A stretch of 64,000 bases of DNA from VHCN01 sp964589935 (lineage in GTDB: Bacteria; Verrucomicrobiota; Verrucomicrobiia; Limisphaerales; VHCN01), in NCBI GenBank assembly GCA_964589935.1, contig CAZPVD010000002.1:434001-498000 (forward strand), read 5' to 3'. Under the pieces are notes generated by a model that worked only from the letters and a program-made list of their open reading frames with translations, searched no databases and was not told the origin of the DNA. Made by a program: the position numbers and the translations under genes. Below, piece by piece: positions 17,181-26,101 of this stretch. Position 1 is the first letter of the stretch, and the number at the start of each line of letters is the position of its first letter.

Positions 17181-18191
17181 TCAGAAGCCGAGCTCCTTCG
17201 GCGTCTTGCGCGTGACGCCGAAGATGAATTGCTGGCCGTTGTGGAAGTGCTCGCGTAGTTCAAAGTTCTCGAAGGCGATGCCGCCCGGTATCACTTGGTG
17301 CGACGCCCAATACATGTAGCGGCCGTTCACGCGCGCATGCACGTCCTCGGGGAACTTGCCCTTGTGTTGCTTCCAATACTGCGTGACCTTGAACCCGCCG
17401 TAATGCCACTTCCCGCTGTCAGGAACCGGCCGCACTGAGGCAGGGTCGGCCTCGTCGTTCGTCAGCGCGACGATGACGTCGCCTTGCGCCGTGTGATGGA
17501 GGCGGCTGAGCGGATACGTCTTGTCGGGCGCGAACGCGCTGCCCTTGTAGTTGGGATACGTTTTGAGGCTGCTCACCGCGCCGTCCTTGAGCCAGAGCTG
17601 GCGGCCGCGCATGAGATTGCCGAAGGTCGCCGTCAGGACGCACGATTCCAAAGGCGCGCTGCCCGGCTCCGTGTGGACGCTGAACGCGACCTCGTCCGGC
17701 GCATCGCTGCGCTGCGAGGCGACGAGATAAACGTGCGCGCCGTTGCTGAATTTCTCAACGCGCAGCGTCACGTCCAGTTGCTCCACACCCGCGCCGAGCG
17801 TCCGCACTCTGCCGGCGTCGGGGGTCTCGGCCGGCTTCACCTCGTCCGCCGCGGACGCCCAGATGCGTTTGCCCTGCGCGTTGTCGAGCTGGCTGTGCTC
17901 CAGCTCGCTGAAGCCCTTTCCGCGGCCTTTCACGGACGGCTCGACCGCGATGAACGTGATGAGGTCGTAGTGTTCTCCAGGCAGCGTCGGATAGCCGATG
18001 CGAATCAGCCCGCGCGGGCCGCCCTCGCTTTTGCCACCGCGCACGCTGGCCGGATAAATGCCGAAGTGCAGGCCGTCCTTGATGCCCCACAGCGGCTTGT
18101 CGGCGCCCTCGCCGGCGCGCACCCAATCGGCTGGCAGCGCCGGCAAAGCCAGCGCCATCAGCGCCACACTCACAGGACAGAATCGTCTCAT
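17181..18191 (-). CDS. Exported protein of unknown function
   Basis: 336 residues with a signal peptide (MRRFCPVSVALMALALPALPA). The rest is soluble, aromatic- and glycine-rich, and looks beta-rich: DGLHFGIYPASVRGG, FITFIAVEPSVKGRGKGFSELEHS and YMYWASHQVIPGGIAFENFEL. The C-terminal region (RVNGRYMYWASHQ ... QFIFGVTRKTPKELGF) recalls carbohydrate-associated secreted proteins of Verrucomicrobia and Planctomycetes. I do not recognise a catalytic motif. It is divergent from the gene at 18307 and convergent with the cysteine desulfurase, so probably monocistronic. Confidence 0.7.
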   Translation of the reverse strand: MRRFCPVSVALMALALPALPADWVRAGEGADKPLWGIKDGLHFGIYPASVRGGKSEGGPRGLIRIGYPTLPGEHYDLITFIAVEPSVKGRGKGFSELEHSQLDNAQGKRIWASAADEVKPAETPDAGRVRTLGAGVEQLDVTLRVEKFSNGAHVYLVASQRSDAPDEVAFSVHTEPGSAPLESCVLTATFGNLMRGRQLWLKDGAVSSLKTYPNYKGSAFAPDKTYPLSRLHHTAQGDVIVALTNDEADPASVRPVPDSGKWHYGGFKVTQYWKQHKGKFPEDVHARVNGRYMYWASHQVIPGGIAFENFELREHFHNGQQFIFGVTRKTPKELGF

Positions 18192-18232
18192 GCCTTCAAT
18201 AATTCCTCATCGCGTTGCGGCGGAATGTTCGT

Positions 18233-18260
18233 TGACATTCGCATCGGCCTTCCATTTAGT
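18233..18260 (+). promoter_or_regulatory. Candidate sigma-70 promoter for the gene at 18307
   Basis: A perfect TTGACA at 18233-18238 is followed after 16 nt by TTTAGT (18255-18260), a 4/6 match to the -10 consensus, 47 nt ahead of the ATG. A GGAG ribosome-binding site at 18296-18299 is spaced 7 nt from the start. Confidence 0.45.
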
Positions 18261-18306
18261 CAGCTTGAAACCCGCGCAGGACGCGCGGCGTCAATGGAGT
18301 CATACG

Positions 18307-19119
18307 ATGAGAGGCCTGTTCAAATTATTGTTTATCATCGCGCTGGTCGTGGGCGGCATTCTCGGCTACCGCGCGCTCATCCCGCCCGACATCGAGATCG
18401 TCTCCGTGCGAGTTGTGGACGCGGTCACCGCGCTCGAGGACGTCGGCCGGTCCAGCGGGCAGTATGTCTTCACGGGCGGCAACAAGCTCATCCTCACGCG
18501 CGACAATCCCGAGGGCAGCCACCTGCTCATCCGCGCGCGCGTCGGGCAGAAGCTCATCCGCGAGGCGGGCCACGCGGGGCAGGTGCAGGACATCCGCTTC
18601 AGCGCGATGAACGCGCGGCTGTGGCGCGGCGGCAGCAAGACGGAGCCGGACTTCCTCACCGATTCAGTGAAGGGCCCAATGCGTGTGGATGTGAGCTACG
18701 CGAAGCGCATCACCGCGGCAGACTGGGGCAACCGGCTTGCGCGCATCATCGAAGGGCTGAAGAAGGCCGGCGAAACCGAGGTGAAGGGCGCAACGCGCTT
18801 CGGTGAGGGCGTCGGCACGAAGGGCACCGGCGACGTGCTCCACGGCAACACCGACGTAACGTGCGGCAAGTTCAAGATCAGCTACACCTTCGGCGAGGGC
18901 AGCGCCACGACCGTGAAGTGGAACGACGAGGCCGACGGCTGGTATGCGATGAACACCATCAGCGGACCAAACACGATGACCGACTTCATGAACACGTGGA
19001 CGGTGGACATGCTCTTCCCGCGGCCCGGCACAAAGGGGGCCGGCGAATACGAACTGAAGATTTTCGACCAAGCCACTGCAAAGGTGGACCCCGCGAAGCA
19101 GGCACCGAAGAAGGAGTGA
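18307..19119 (+). CDS. Membrane-anchored protein of unknown function
   Basis: 270 residues from ATG 18307, supported by a GGAG ribosome-binding site. One N-terminal transmembrane segment (MRGLFKLLFIIALVVGGILGYRAL) anchors a periplasmic or extracytoplasmic domain of about 245 residues. That domain is charged and glycine-rich with no recognised motif, for example SGQYVFTGGNKLILTRDNPEGSHLLIRARVG. The C-terminal tail is lysine/proline-rich (KVDPAKQAPKKE). The gene has its own promoter candidate and is followed by a copy of the dispersed 26-bp element. Function unknown. Confidence 0.68.
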   Translation: MRGLFKLLFIIALVVGGILGYRALIPPDIEIVSVRVVDAVTALEDVGRSSGQYVFTGGNKLILTRDNPEGSHLLIRARVGQKLIREAGHAGQVQDIRFSAMNARLWRGGSKTEPDFLTDSVKGPMRVDVSYAKRITAADWGNRLARIIEGLKKAGETEVKGATRFGEGVGTKGTGDVLHGNTDVTCGKFKISYTFGEGSATTVKWNDEADGWYAMNTISGPNTMTDFMNTWTVDMLFPRPGTKGAGEYELKIFDQATAKVDPAKQAPKKE

Positions 19120-19126
19120 ACTTCAC

Positions 19127-19152
19127 CGGAGGGACGAGCTACGCGAGTCCCA
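19127..19152. repeat. Dispersed 26-bp palindromic element, copy 1
   Basis: A 26-bp sequence identical to the copy at 28867-28892. Its core is GGGAC ... GTCCC with an internal GAGCTACGCGA. It lies just after the stop codon of the gene at 18307-19119, in the space before the convergent membrane-protein gene. Confidence 0.85.
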
Positions 19153-19275
19153 GACTTTTCCGCGTTCCGAAAAAATGGAGACTGGATCCTTAGCCACTTC
19201 AACCCCGCGCTCAAGCGCCGGCCTATTGTCCGGCGTCCCAACTGGACCGGCGTAAGCGAGCCGACTGGAGCTGGA

Positions 19276-19689
19276 TTATGTGTGGAACAACAGCCAGGCA
19301 ACAATCGCAACAATCGCCGCGACGATGGCCAAGGACAACAGCCCCTGTTTCCCGGTTCTCATGCCGTCCCAAGAACGCTTCAACTTTCCAAACGGCCGCC
19401 CGGTGAATATTTCGAGCAGTCCTGCGATCGCAACAACCGCAGGCACGACGAAACACACCATCGCCATCAGTTGGATGAGCGCATCGCACAGCACTTTTGC
19501 CAGTTGAATGAGCAGATCCAAAGCGTTGATCTTGATCTTAAACTTCCCGTCCATGAGCTTAGACAGTTCGTCTCCAAAATAGTGCACGACGATATATGTC
19601 GCCGCGGCACCAAGCAGCAGCCGCACGGCACCGACTAACCTGACTTTGCCACTACTGGGGCCTCCGAATCCTGGGAGTTCTGGATCCAT
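19276..19689 (-). CDS. Small integral membrane protein of unknown function
   Basis: 137 residues from ATG 19689 (MDPELPGFGG), preceded by a GGAAG ribosome-binding site. Three hydrophobic stretches are visible: VRLVGAVRLLLGAAATYIVVHYF (about 16-38), LIQLMAMVCFVVPAVVAIAGLLEIF (about 72-97) and LLSLAIVAAIVAIVAWLLF (about 117-135). The polar linker contains KFKIKINALDL. It starts 19 nt after the beta-lactamase-like gene on the same strand and is likely co-transcribed with it. Base composition (many CAA/ACA triplets near the C-terminal coding region) is lower in GC than the neighbours. No family recognised. Confidence 0.7.
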   Translation of the reverse strand: MDPELPGFGGPSSGKVRLVGAVRLLLGAAATYIVVHYFGDELSKLMDGKFKIKINALDLLIQLAKVLCDALIQLMAMVCFVVPAVVAIAGLLEIFTGRPFGKLKRSWDGMRTGKQGLLSLAIVAAIVAIVAWLLFHT

Positions 19690-19708
19690 GGGAACTTCCA
19701 GTCGTATG

Positions 19709-20668
19709 TCACGTTTGGAAACCTTCCACAATCGCTTTTGCGACAGTGTGGATGATTTCCTTTTCGCTCGCGTGATCCGTGGTGAAAACGACGAGCACGA
19801 ATTTCGCGCCGTTGGGCAGCTCGATGTAAGCCGCGTCATGCCGCGTCTGGATCGTCCAACCGGCCTTGGACCACAGCTTCGCGCCTGCCGGCAGCACCGG
19901 CCCTGTAAATTTTGCCTGATTGTCCGGGTCCTTGTCCGGTGAGGCGGGGTCGCGAGAGAGGAGTTTCATCATCTCGGCGCAGCGTTTTTGTGAAACGCAT
20001 TTGCCAGTGACGATTTCCGTCAGGAGCCGCGCGGTGGCGTCGGTGGTGAGCATGTTGCGCTTCGGCGTGAAGGCGTTGATCGCCTGCGTTTCGCGGCCAT
20101 AAGGCCCTTCGCACCACGGCTTCTTGTTCGCGTTGATGTCCGTGAAGCCGAGTGAGGCGAAGTAGCGGTTCACCGCATTGCGCTTGTCGAACCACTCGGC
20201 GATTTCCTTGTCGGACAGCTCCGGCCCGCTCGTCGTGCCGGTGAGCAGGTCAATGACGTAGCCGGTCGCCTCGTTGTAGCTGTGGACGATCATGTCGCTC
20301 ATCGCGCGGCGCAATTCGGGCGTGTCCTGCAGTTTGCCGTCCTCCATCCAACGATGCGCGGCGGCGAGGTAGAACAGTTTGATGACGCTGGCCGGATAAA
20401 TCTGCGCGTTGCCGCGATAACTCGCGCGCGCGGGCTTCGCCGAATCACGCAAATCCACGAGCGTGACGGCGAGCTGGTTGGTCTGGAGTTTTTTGTCGCG
20501 GAACTTGTCGAGCGCGGTCTGAACTGCGGAATCTACAAGCGCCTGAAGCGTCTGAGAACGCTCGAAGGCTGGCGGCGAAGACTTCGTATCCTGGGCCTGG
20601 GCGCGTGGCATGAGTGCGAGCAGTAGCAGGAAGGCGGGGAAAAGTGGAGCGCGGAACAGGGGCTTCAT
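19709..20668 (-). CDS. Class A beta-lactamase-like serine hydrolase
   Basis: 319 residues with a signal peptide (residues 1-26, ending PRAQA). The penicillin-binding fold is indicated by S94-V-I-K97 (SxxK nucleophile/base), S130-Y131-N132 (SDN-like triad member) and K268-A-G (KTG-like box). These fit the beta-lactamase2 family (class A-like). The S-Y-N and K-A-G variants differ from clinical class A enzymes, so the activity may be a low-level beta-lactamase or a peptidoglycan-related carboxypeptidase. Export is to the periplasm. The small membrane protein downstream may be in the same transcript. Confidence 0.82.
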   Translation of the reverse strand: MKPLFRAPLFPAFLLLLALMPRAQAQDTKSSPPAFERSQTLQALVDSAVQTALDKFRDKKLQTNQLAVTLVDLRDSAKPARASYRGNAQIYPASVIKLFYLAAAHRWMEDGKLQDTPELRRAMSDMIVHSYNEATGYVIDLLTGTTSGPELSDKEIAEWFDKRNAVNRYFASLGFTDINANKKPWCEGPYGRETQAINAFTPKRNMLTTDATARLLTEIVTGKCVSQKRCAEMMKLLSRDPASPDKDPDNQAKFTGPVLPAGAKLWSKAGWTIQTRHDAAYIELPNGAKFVLVVFTTDHASEKEIIHTVAKAIVEGFQT

Positions 20669-20708
20669 GGCCGCAGTTAAGCGGAAGCGCGCCGCGGAAG
20701 CAAACCGT

Positions 20709-21287
20709 TCAATGCGCGACCTCAAGAAACCGCATCCACGAATCGCCGTGCTTGAGAATTTTTCGTTCGCTCCACGCGGACGGCACTTCGAGCGTATCGC
20801 GTTTGGCGTGGCCGAGGATGAAGAGGCCGCCGGGCGCGAGCAGCTTCGGAAGATTCGCGTCGTCAAGCAGCCGTTGCGCGAACGAGGTCGAGCGCTTCCC
20901 GATATTTTTTTCGCCGTAGGGGGGATCGGCGAGCACAAGCTCGAACTGTCTTCCGGCGGCGGCGAGTTGCGGCAGTGCGATGAAGACATCCTGCACGCGC
21001 AGCTCCATCATCTCACGCGGCAGGCCGGCCTTCGCGAGATTCTGCTCGACGAAGCGCGCATGCTTGCCGGACAGCTCGACGCACGCGGCGTGCTGCGCGC
21101 CGCGGCTGAGGCATTCGAGGCTGAGCGCGCCGGTGCCGCCGAAAAGTTCAAGCACCCGCGTGCCGAGCACTCGCGCGCCGAGGCTGTTGAAGACAGCCTG
21201 CCGAACAAGGTCGGGCGTTGGGCGCACGTCAAAGCCCTTTGGCACTTGAAGGATCACCCCCGCCGCGGTGCCGCCGATGATGCGCAT
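20709..21287 (-). CDS. rsmD: 16S rRNA (guanine966-N2)-methyltransferase
   Basis: 192 residues, typical for RsmD. The N-terminal MRIIGGTAAG and RPTPDLVRQAVFNSL define the family. ELFGGTGALSLECLSRGA is the SAM-binding loop, and LVLADPPYG is the catalytic D-P-P-Y motif of N6/N2 base methyltransferases. It methylates G966 of 16S rRNA in the assembling 30S subunit. It stands divergently to the membrane pyrophosphatase gene. Confidence 0.95.
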   Translation of the reverse strand: MRIIGGTAAGVILQVPKGFDVRPTPDLVRQAVFNSLGARVLGTRVLELFGGTGALSLECLSRGAQHAACVELSGKHARFVEQNLAKAGLPREMMELRVQDVFIALPQLAAAGRQFELVLADPPYGEKNIGKRSTSFAQRLLDDANLPKLLAPGGLFILGHAKRDTLEVPSAWSERKILKHGDSWMRFLEVAH

Positions 21288-21434
21288 GGCGAAGTGATAC
21301 GCGCCGGGACGAAGAACACCAAGTCGTTTGAAGCGCGCCGCCGGGTGAATCGTCTTGACCGTGCCGCCGCGTTTCGCTTAGTAGCAGGCGTCGTCATTAC
21401 CGAAGGAAACACAACGAACGATTTGTCTCCGCAC

Positions 21435-23906
21435 ATGGCCATTGTAAAACGTCTCCGGCAAAGCCGGACAATTGGGTTCCTCACCGTCCTCGCCGTCCTG
21501 AATTTCATCAGTCTCTCCGCCTTTGCCGGCGAGGCGGACATCCACATTCCAGAACTCGCCAGGGTTTCATTCCCCCTCTTCGGCAGCCAGGTCGGCGGCG
21601 TGACGTTGCTGAACATCGGCCTCGTCATCTGCCTCATCGGCGCGGGCTTCGGACTCATTCAATACTTCCAAACCAAGGCGCTGCCCGTGCACCGCTCGAT
21701 GGCCGACGTGTCAAACATCATCTGGGAAACGTGCAAAACGTATCTGCTCCAGCAGGGCAAATTCCTCGCTGTGCTGTGGGTGCTCATCGCGGCGTGCATG
21801 ATTTATTACTTCGGCTTCCTCCAGCGCGCGCCTGCGGGAAACATCATCGTCATCTTGCTCTGCTCGATCCTCGGCATCCTCGGCAGTTACGGCGTGGCGT
21901 GGTTCGGCATCCGCATCAACACGCGGGCCAACTCGCGCGCCGCGTTCGCCTCGCTGCAAGGCGACCCGCTGCACACGCTCGGCATTTCGCTGCAATCGGG
22001 CATGAGCGTCGGCCTGCTGCTCGTGAGCGTGGAATTGTTCTTCATGATTTTGATTCTCGCGTATCTGCCGAAGGAACTCGTCGGCCCGTGCTTCATCGGC
22101 TTCGCCATCGGCGAATCGCTCGGCGCGAGCGCGCTGCGCATCTGCGGCGGCATCTTCACGAAGATCGCCGACATCGGCGCGGACTTGATGAAGATCGTTT
22201 TTCAACTTCCTGAAGATGATCCGAAGAATCCCGGCGTCATCGCCGACTGCACCGGCGACAACGCGGGCGACTCGGTGGGGCCGAGCGCGGACGGCTTCGA
22301 GACTTACGGCGTGACGGGCGTGGCGCTCATCACGTTCCTCGCGCTCGCGCTGGCGAAGCCCGAGCAGCAGGAGATGTGCGGCAAGCTCATCGTGTGGCTC
22401 TTTGTCATGCGCATGTTGATGATCCTCACGTCGCTCGTGTCCTACCTCGTCAACCATCAGGTTTCCAAGTCGCTCTATGGCGCGAAGAAAGATTTTGATT
22501 GGGAAGCGCCGCTAACGAATCTCGTGTGGCTGACCTCGCTCGTTTCCATTGCGGTGACGTTCTTCGCAAGCCACGCGCTGCTCGGCGGCTTGAAGGACTT
22601 GCCCGAACTCTGGTGGGTGCTCTCGACCATCATCTCGTGCGGCACGCTGGCAGGCGCGGTGATTCCTGAGTTCACGAAAGTCTTCACCAGCACGCACTCG
22701 CGGCATGTGAAGGAAGTCGTCAACGCCTCGCGCCACGGTGGCGCCTCGCTGAACGTCCTTTCCGGCCTCGTCGCCGGCAACTTCTCCGCGTTCTGGAAAG
22801 GCCTCGTGATTCTCGGCCTGATGCTCGTGAGCTACATCGTCGCGACCTACTCCGGATCGCCGGTGCTCAAGCTGATGGCGGAGGTCTCCTTCGCCGCGCC
22901 GATCTTCGCGTTCGGCCTCGTGGCGTTCGGTTTTCTCGGCATGGGCCCGGTGACGATTGCTGTGGACAGCTTTGGCCCGGTCACGGACAACGCGCAGTCG
23001 GTCTATGAATTGAGCCAGATCGAGGCCGTCCCGAACATCAAAGCGGAGATCAAGAAGGACTTCGGCTTCGACGCCGACTTCGAGCACGCGAAGCACGAAC
23101 TCGAAAAAGGCGACGGCGCGGGCAACACCTTCAAGGCCACCGCCAAGCCCGTGCTCATCGGCACCGCCGTCGTCGGCGCAACCACGATGATCTTCGGCAT
23201 CATCATGCTGCTGCGGAGCATTCCCGAATACAGCGACGTGATCAACAAACTCAGCCTCGTGCAGCCCGAGGTCGTGATGGGCCTCATCATGGGCGGCGCG
23301 GTGATCTACTGGTTCACCGGCGCGAGCACGCAGGCCGTCGTCACCGGCGCGTATCGCGCGGTGGTGTTCATCAAGGAAAACATCAAGCTCGACAGCACCA
23401 AGGCCTCGATTGCCGACTCGAAGGAAGTCGTGAAAATCTGCACCATCTACGCGCAAAAAGGCATGGTGAACATCTTCGTCGTCATCTTTTGCTTCGCGCT
23501 CGGGCTGCCGTTTTTCAATCCGTATTTCTTCATCGGCTACCTCGTGGGCATTGCGTTCTTCGGCCTGTTTCAGGCGCTTTTCATGGCCAACGCCGGCGGC
23601 GCGTGGGACAACGCCAAGAAAATCGTCGAGGTGGATTTGCGCCAGAAAAACACCCCGCTCCACGCCGCCACCGTCGTCGGCGACACCGTGGGCGATCCGT
23701 TCAAGGACACGTCAAGCGTGTCGCTGAATCCCGTCATCAAGTTCACCACGCTCTTCGGTTTGCTCGCCGTCGAGATCGCCGTGGCGATGACGAACCAGAC
23801 CGCGAAGTATTGCATTGGCGGCTTCTTCTTCCTCGTCGCGCTGCACTTCGTCTATCGCAGCTTCTACGGCATGCGCATCCCGGAGGAATCCGTCAAGGGC
23901 AAGTGA
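21435..23906 (+). CDS. hppA: Divergent membrane-bound proton/sodium-pumping pyrophosphatase
   Basis: 823 residues from ATG 21435 with about 16 transmembrane helices and an N-terminal hydrophobic leader. Pyrophosphate-site motifs are D246-I-G-A-D250, PEDDPKNPGVIAD, D271-C-T-G-D275-N-A-G-D279, and near the C terminus AATVVGDTVGDPFKDT. Compared with standard mPPases, G-K-V-E after DVGADLV is replaced by K-I-V with one residue lost, so the coupling glutamate of that motif is absent. The D-N-V-G-D-x-A-G-M segment reads DNAGDSVGPSADGFETYG. Lysine K567 in GNTFKATA sits where K+-independent enzymes have lysine. It is therefore a divergent, probably K+-independent ion-pumping PPase. The downstream BtuF-like gene overlaps by 4 nt. 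Confidence 0.9.
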   Translation: MAIVKRLRQSRTIGFLTVLAVLNFISLSAFAGEADIHIPELARVSFPLFGSQVGGVTLLNIGLVICLIGAGFGLIQYFQTKALPVHRSMADVSNIIWETCKTYLLQQGKFLAVLWVLIAACMIYYFGFLQRAPAGNIIVILLCSILGILGSYGVAWFGIRINTRANSRAAFASLQGDPLHTLGISLQSGMSVGLLLVSVELFFMILILAYLPKELVGPCFIGFAIGESLGASALRICGGIFTKIADIGADLMKIVFQLPEDDPKNPGVIADCTGDNAGDSVGPSADGFETYGVTGVALITFLALALAKPEQQEMCGKLIVWLFVMRMLMILTSLVSYLVNHQVSKSLYGAKKDFDWEAPLTNLVWLTSLVSIAVTFFASHALLGGLKDLPELWWVLSTIISCGTLAGAVIPEFTKVFTSTHSRHVKEVVNASRHGGASLNVLSGLVAGNFSAFWKGLVILGLMLVSYIVATYSGSPVLKLMAEVSFAAPIFAFGLVAFGFLGMGPVTIAVDSFGPVTDNAQSVYELSQIEAVPNIKAEIKKDFGFDADFEHAKHELEKGDGAGNTFKATAKPVLIGTAVVGATTMIFGIIMLLRSIPEYSDVINKLSLVQPEVVMGLIMGGAVIYWFTGASTQAVVTGAYRAVVFIKENIKLDSTKASIADSKEVVKICTIYAQKGMVNIFVVIFCFALGLPFFNPYFFIGYLVGIAFFGLFQALFMANAGGAWDNAKKIVEVDLRQKNTPLHAATVVGDTVGDPFKDTSSVSLNPVIKFTTLFGLLAVEIAVAMTNQTAKYCIGGFFFLVALHFVYRSFYGMRIPEESVKGK

Positions 23907-24826
23907 GCCGCCGCATCGTCTCGCTCCTGCCCGCCGCGACGGAAATCGTCTGCGCACTCGGCGCGGGCGCGCGGCTCGTCGGACGCTCGCACGAGTGTGA
24001 TTTCCCGCCCGAAGTCCGCGCGCTGCCCGCCTGCACGGAGGGCTTCACCGCCGGTGAAACAAGCGGCGAAATCCATCAGCAAGTCATGCAGCGCTTGGAA
24101 AGTTCCGCGCCGCTTTACTGCGTCAACGAGGCGTTGCTCCGCGACCTCTGTCCCGACCTCATCCTCACGCAGGCGCAATGCGACGTGTGCGCTGTGAGCC
24201 TGCATGAGGTCGAGCGCATCGCGGCCAAAATGTTTCACCCGCCGCAAATCCTCGCGCTCGCGCCGCAAAAACTCAGCGACGTGTGGGACGACATCACGCG
24301 CGTCGGCACGGCGCTCGGCCTGCCCGACAACGGGCGCGACACGCTCAAGCGCCTCAAGAACCGCTGCGTGGACATCATCATGCAGACCGCCGCGATGACG
24401 CGCCGCCCCGCCGTCGCGTGCATCGAGTGGTTCGACCCGCTCATGGCCGCCGGCAACTGGGTGCCCGAACTCGTCGAGTTCGCCGGGGGCAAAAATCTTT
24501 TCGGCGAAGCCGGCAAGCACTCGCCGTGGATGAAGTGGGAGGAACTTGCCGCGCGCGATCCCGATGTGCTCGTGCTCATGCTCTGCGGCTTCGACCTCGC
24601 GCGCACGCGCCGCGAACTGCCCGCGCTCACTGCAAAAGTTGAATGGCCGAAACTGCGCACCGTGAAAACAAACCGGGTTTATCTCGCCGACGGCAGCCAG
24701 TTCTTCAACCGCCCCGGCCCGCGCCTCGTGGACTCGCTGGAAATCCTCGCCGAGATTCTTCACCCGGACCTGTTCAAGTTCGGCCATCGCGGCACCGGAT
24801 GGGAGCCGATGAACTTGGAGGATTGA
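23903..24826 (+). CDS. BtuF-like cobalamin/iron-chelate binding protein without signal peptide
   Basis: 307 residues starting at a GTG that overlaps the pyrophosphatase stop (GTGA). The N-terminal RRIVSLLPAATEIVCALGAGARLVG is the classic start of the periplasmic-binding fold of the BtuF/FhuD type (COG0614), followed by HECDFPPEV, LCPDLILTQAQCDVCAVS and a C-terminal lobe with LADGSQFFNRPGPRLVDSLEIL. No signal peptide is present, so as annotated it would stay in the cytoplasm, as known for a subset of stand-alone 'cobalamin-binding' family proteins. No BtuC/BtuD permease or ATPase is adjacent. Role uncertain. Confidence 0.82.
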   Translation: MSRRIVSLLPAATEIVCALGAGARLVGRSHECDFPPEVRALPACTEGFTAGETSGEIHQQVMQRLESSAPLYCVNEALLRDLCPDLILTQAQCDVCAVSLHEVERIAAKMFHPPQILALAPQKLSDVWDDITRVGTALGLPDNGRDTLKRLKNRCVDIIMQTAAMTRRPAVACIEWFDPLMAAGNWVPELVEFAGGKNLFGEAGKHSPWMKWEELAARDPDVLVLMLCGFDLARTRRELPALTAKVEWPKLRTVKTNRVYLADGSQFFNRPGPRLVDSLEILAEILHPDLFKFGHRGTGWEPMNLED

Positions 24827-24835
24827 CCGCAAAGC

Positions 24836-26023
24836 TCACAGTTTTTCCAGGCGGCCGCCGGCATGGACGCGGTAGCGCACGCCGCGCCATGTGACGGTGT
24901 TGCCGAGGAAGGAGAGTGCCCAGATGGCGGCTTGGAGGAGGTCTTTTTTTAGCGCTTCCCCTCGCCACTGAATCGGAAGTTCTTTTCCGACCAGCTTGCA
25001 ATGTAAATCGTAGGAGAACTGGCTTCTAAGGTCGATTGATACTGCGAAAACAATGGCGGCCACGGTTGCCAAGTTTTCTTGCATTAGCGACATCAAATGC
25101 ATGGCTTTCAGGATTGTTCCGACTGCAACAATCGCCCAAGAAAAAGTCCACAGCGTCGCATTGCTCAAAATGCTGAAGAACCACGGCACGGGTTGGCACA
25201 CGCGGACGGTTCGCGCCCAGCGCAGTTGATGCGCCCACACCTCGCGCCAGTTCATAGGCGCGCTCCAGCATTCCACCACCACGGGGCAGAGTTCGATGCG
25301 ATGTCCGCGCGCGGCAATCTGGTGGCCGAGCTGGTAGTCGTCGGCGAGGCAGTCCACGAGCGACTCGAAGCCGCCGATCTCCGCGAGCTGCGCGCGCCGC
25401 GTCGCCATCACCGCGCCGAGCGCAAAGTCGAGCGGCTTGAGGCTGCGCGCCTGCAGCACGGAGCTCCAGAAATCCGCGTTGATGGCCACGGCCTCCCACT
25501 GCATCGCGGGCGTTGTGGGGTTCGCGAGGCAGTAGAAACAATTCACGAGGCCGACGGTTTTGTCTTCCAGCGGCGCGAGTGCGTTGGCGAGAAAGTCGGG
25601 CGGGACCTTCACGTCCGCGTCGCTGACGACGAGGTGCTCGTGCTTCGCGAGGCGCGCGAGGTGGACGAGCGTGGAGACCTTCGCGTTCGCGCCGAGCTGT
25701 TCCGCGCAAACGATGAGCTGCGCATCGAGCCTCGGGAACTCGGCGATAAGTTTTCTGACCTCGGCGCAGACGGGATCATCGGGCGAGGCGACGCCGAAGA
25801 GCACCTGCACTTCGCCGGGATACTCCTGCGCGAGCCAGCTCCGCAGGCACGCGGCGGTGTCCGGCTCGACGCCCTTGAGCGGCTTGAGCAGCGTGACGGC
25901 GGGCGTGAAGCGCGGCGCGGCGATGCGCTGGTGAAGTGGAAAGCGCCGCGCCACGAGCCATTGCCAACTCGTAAGCGCGAGGCTCAGGAGCGCGAGCGCG
26001 GCAAGGATGAAGTTCAGCAGCAC
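24836..26023 (-). CDS. GT21-like membrane glycosyltransferase (ceramide glucosyltransferase/HpnI type)
   Basis: 395 residues. An N-terminal membrane anchor (3-22) is followed by a GT-A domain: VTLLKPLKGVEPD, the D135-x-D137 pair in VVSDADVKVPPDFL, the catalytic LADDYQLGHQI, and HQLRWART as the (Q/R)xxRW motif. This D-D-D-(Q/R)xxRW set is characteristic of the ceramide glucosyltransferase family and of HpnI, which adds GlcNAc to hopanoid tetrol. Two or three helices complete the C terminus. No hopanoid or sphingolipid gene is nearby, so a glycolipid product is likely but the acceptor is open. Confidence 0.87.
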   Translation of the reverse strand: MLLNFILAALALLSLALTSWQWLVARRFPLHQRIAAPRFTPAVTLLKPLKGVEPDTAACLRSWLAQEYPGEVQVLFGVASPDDPVCAEVRKLIAEFPRLDAQLIVCAEQLGANAKVSTLVHLARLAKHEHLVVSDADVKVPPDFLANALAPLEDKTVGLVNCFYCLANPTTPAMQWEAVAINADFWSSVLQARSLKPLDFALGAVMATRRAQLAEIGGFESLVDCLADDYQLGHQIAARGHRIELCPVVVECWSAPMNWREVWAHQLRWARTVRVCQPVPWFFSILSNATLWTFSWAIVAVGTILKAMHLMSLMQENLATVAAIVFAVSIDLRSQFSYDLHCKLVGKELPIQWRGEALKKDLLQAAIWALSFLGNTVTWRGVRYRVHAGGRLEKL

Positions 26024-26101
26024 GGCGGATGTTTAGCACGCGAGGCCATGCGGGAGAACTGAATTGCCGCAAATGGCGCGAAGGAATCGCTGCGCGCCGC
26101 G

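Noticed and set aside
20610..21434. N-terminal extension of the pyrophosphatase frame
   Set aside because: The sequence before MAIVKRLRQ is antisense to rsmD and has no homology to the family; the hydrophobic leader begins at 21435.
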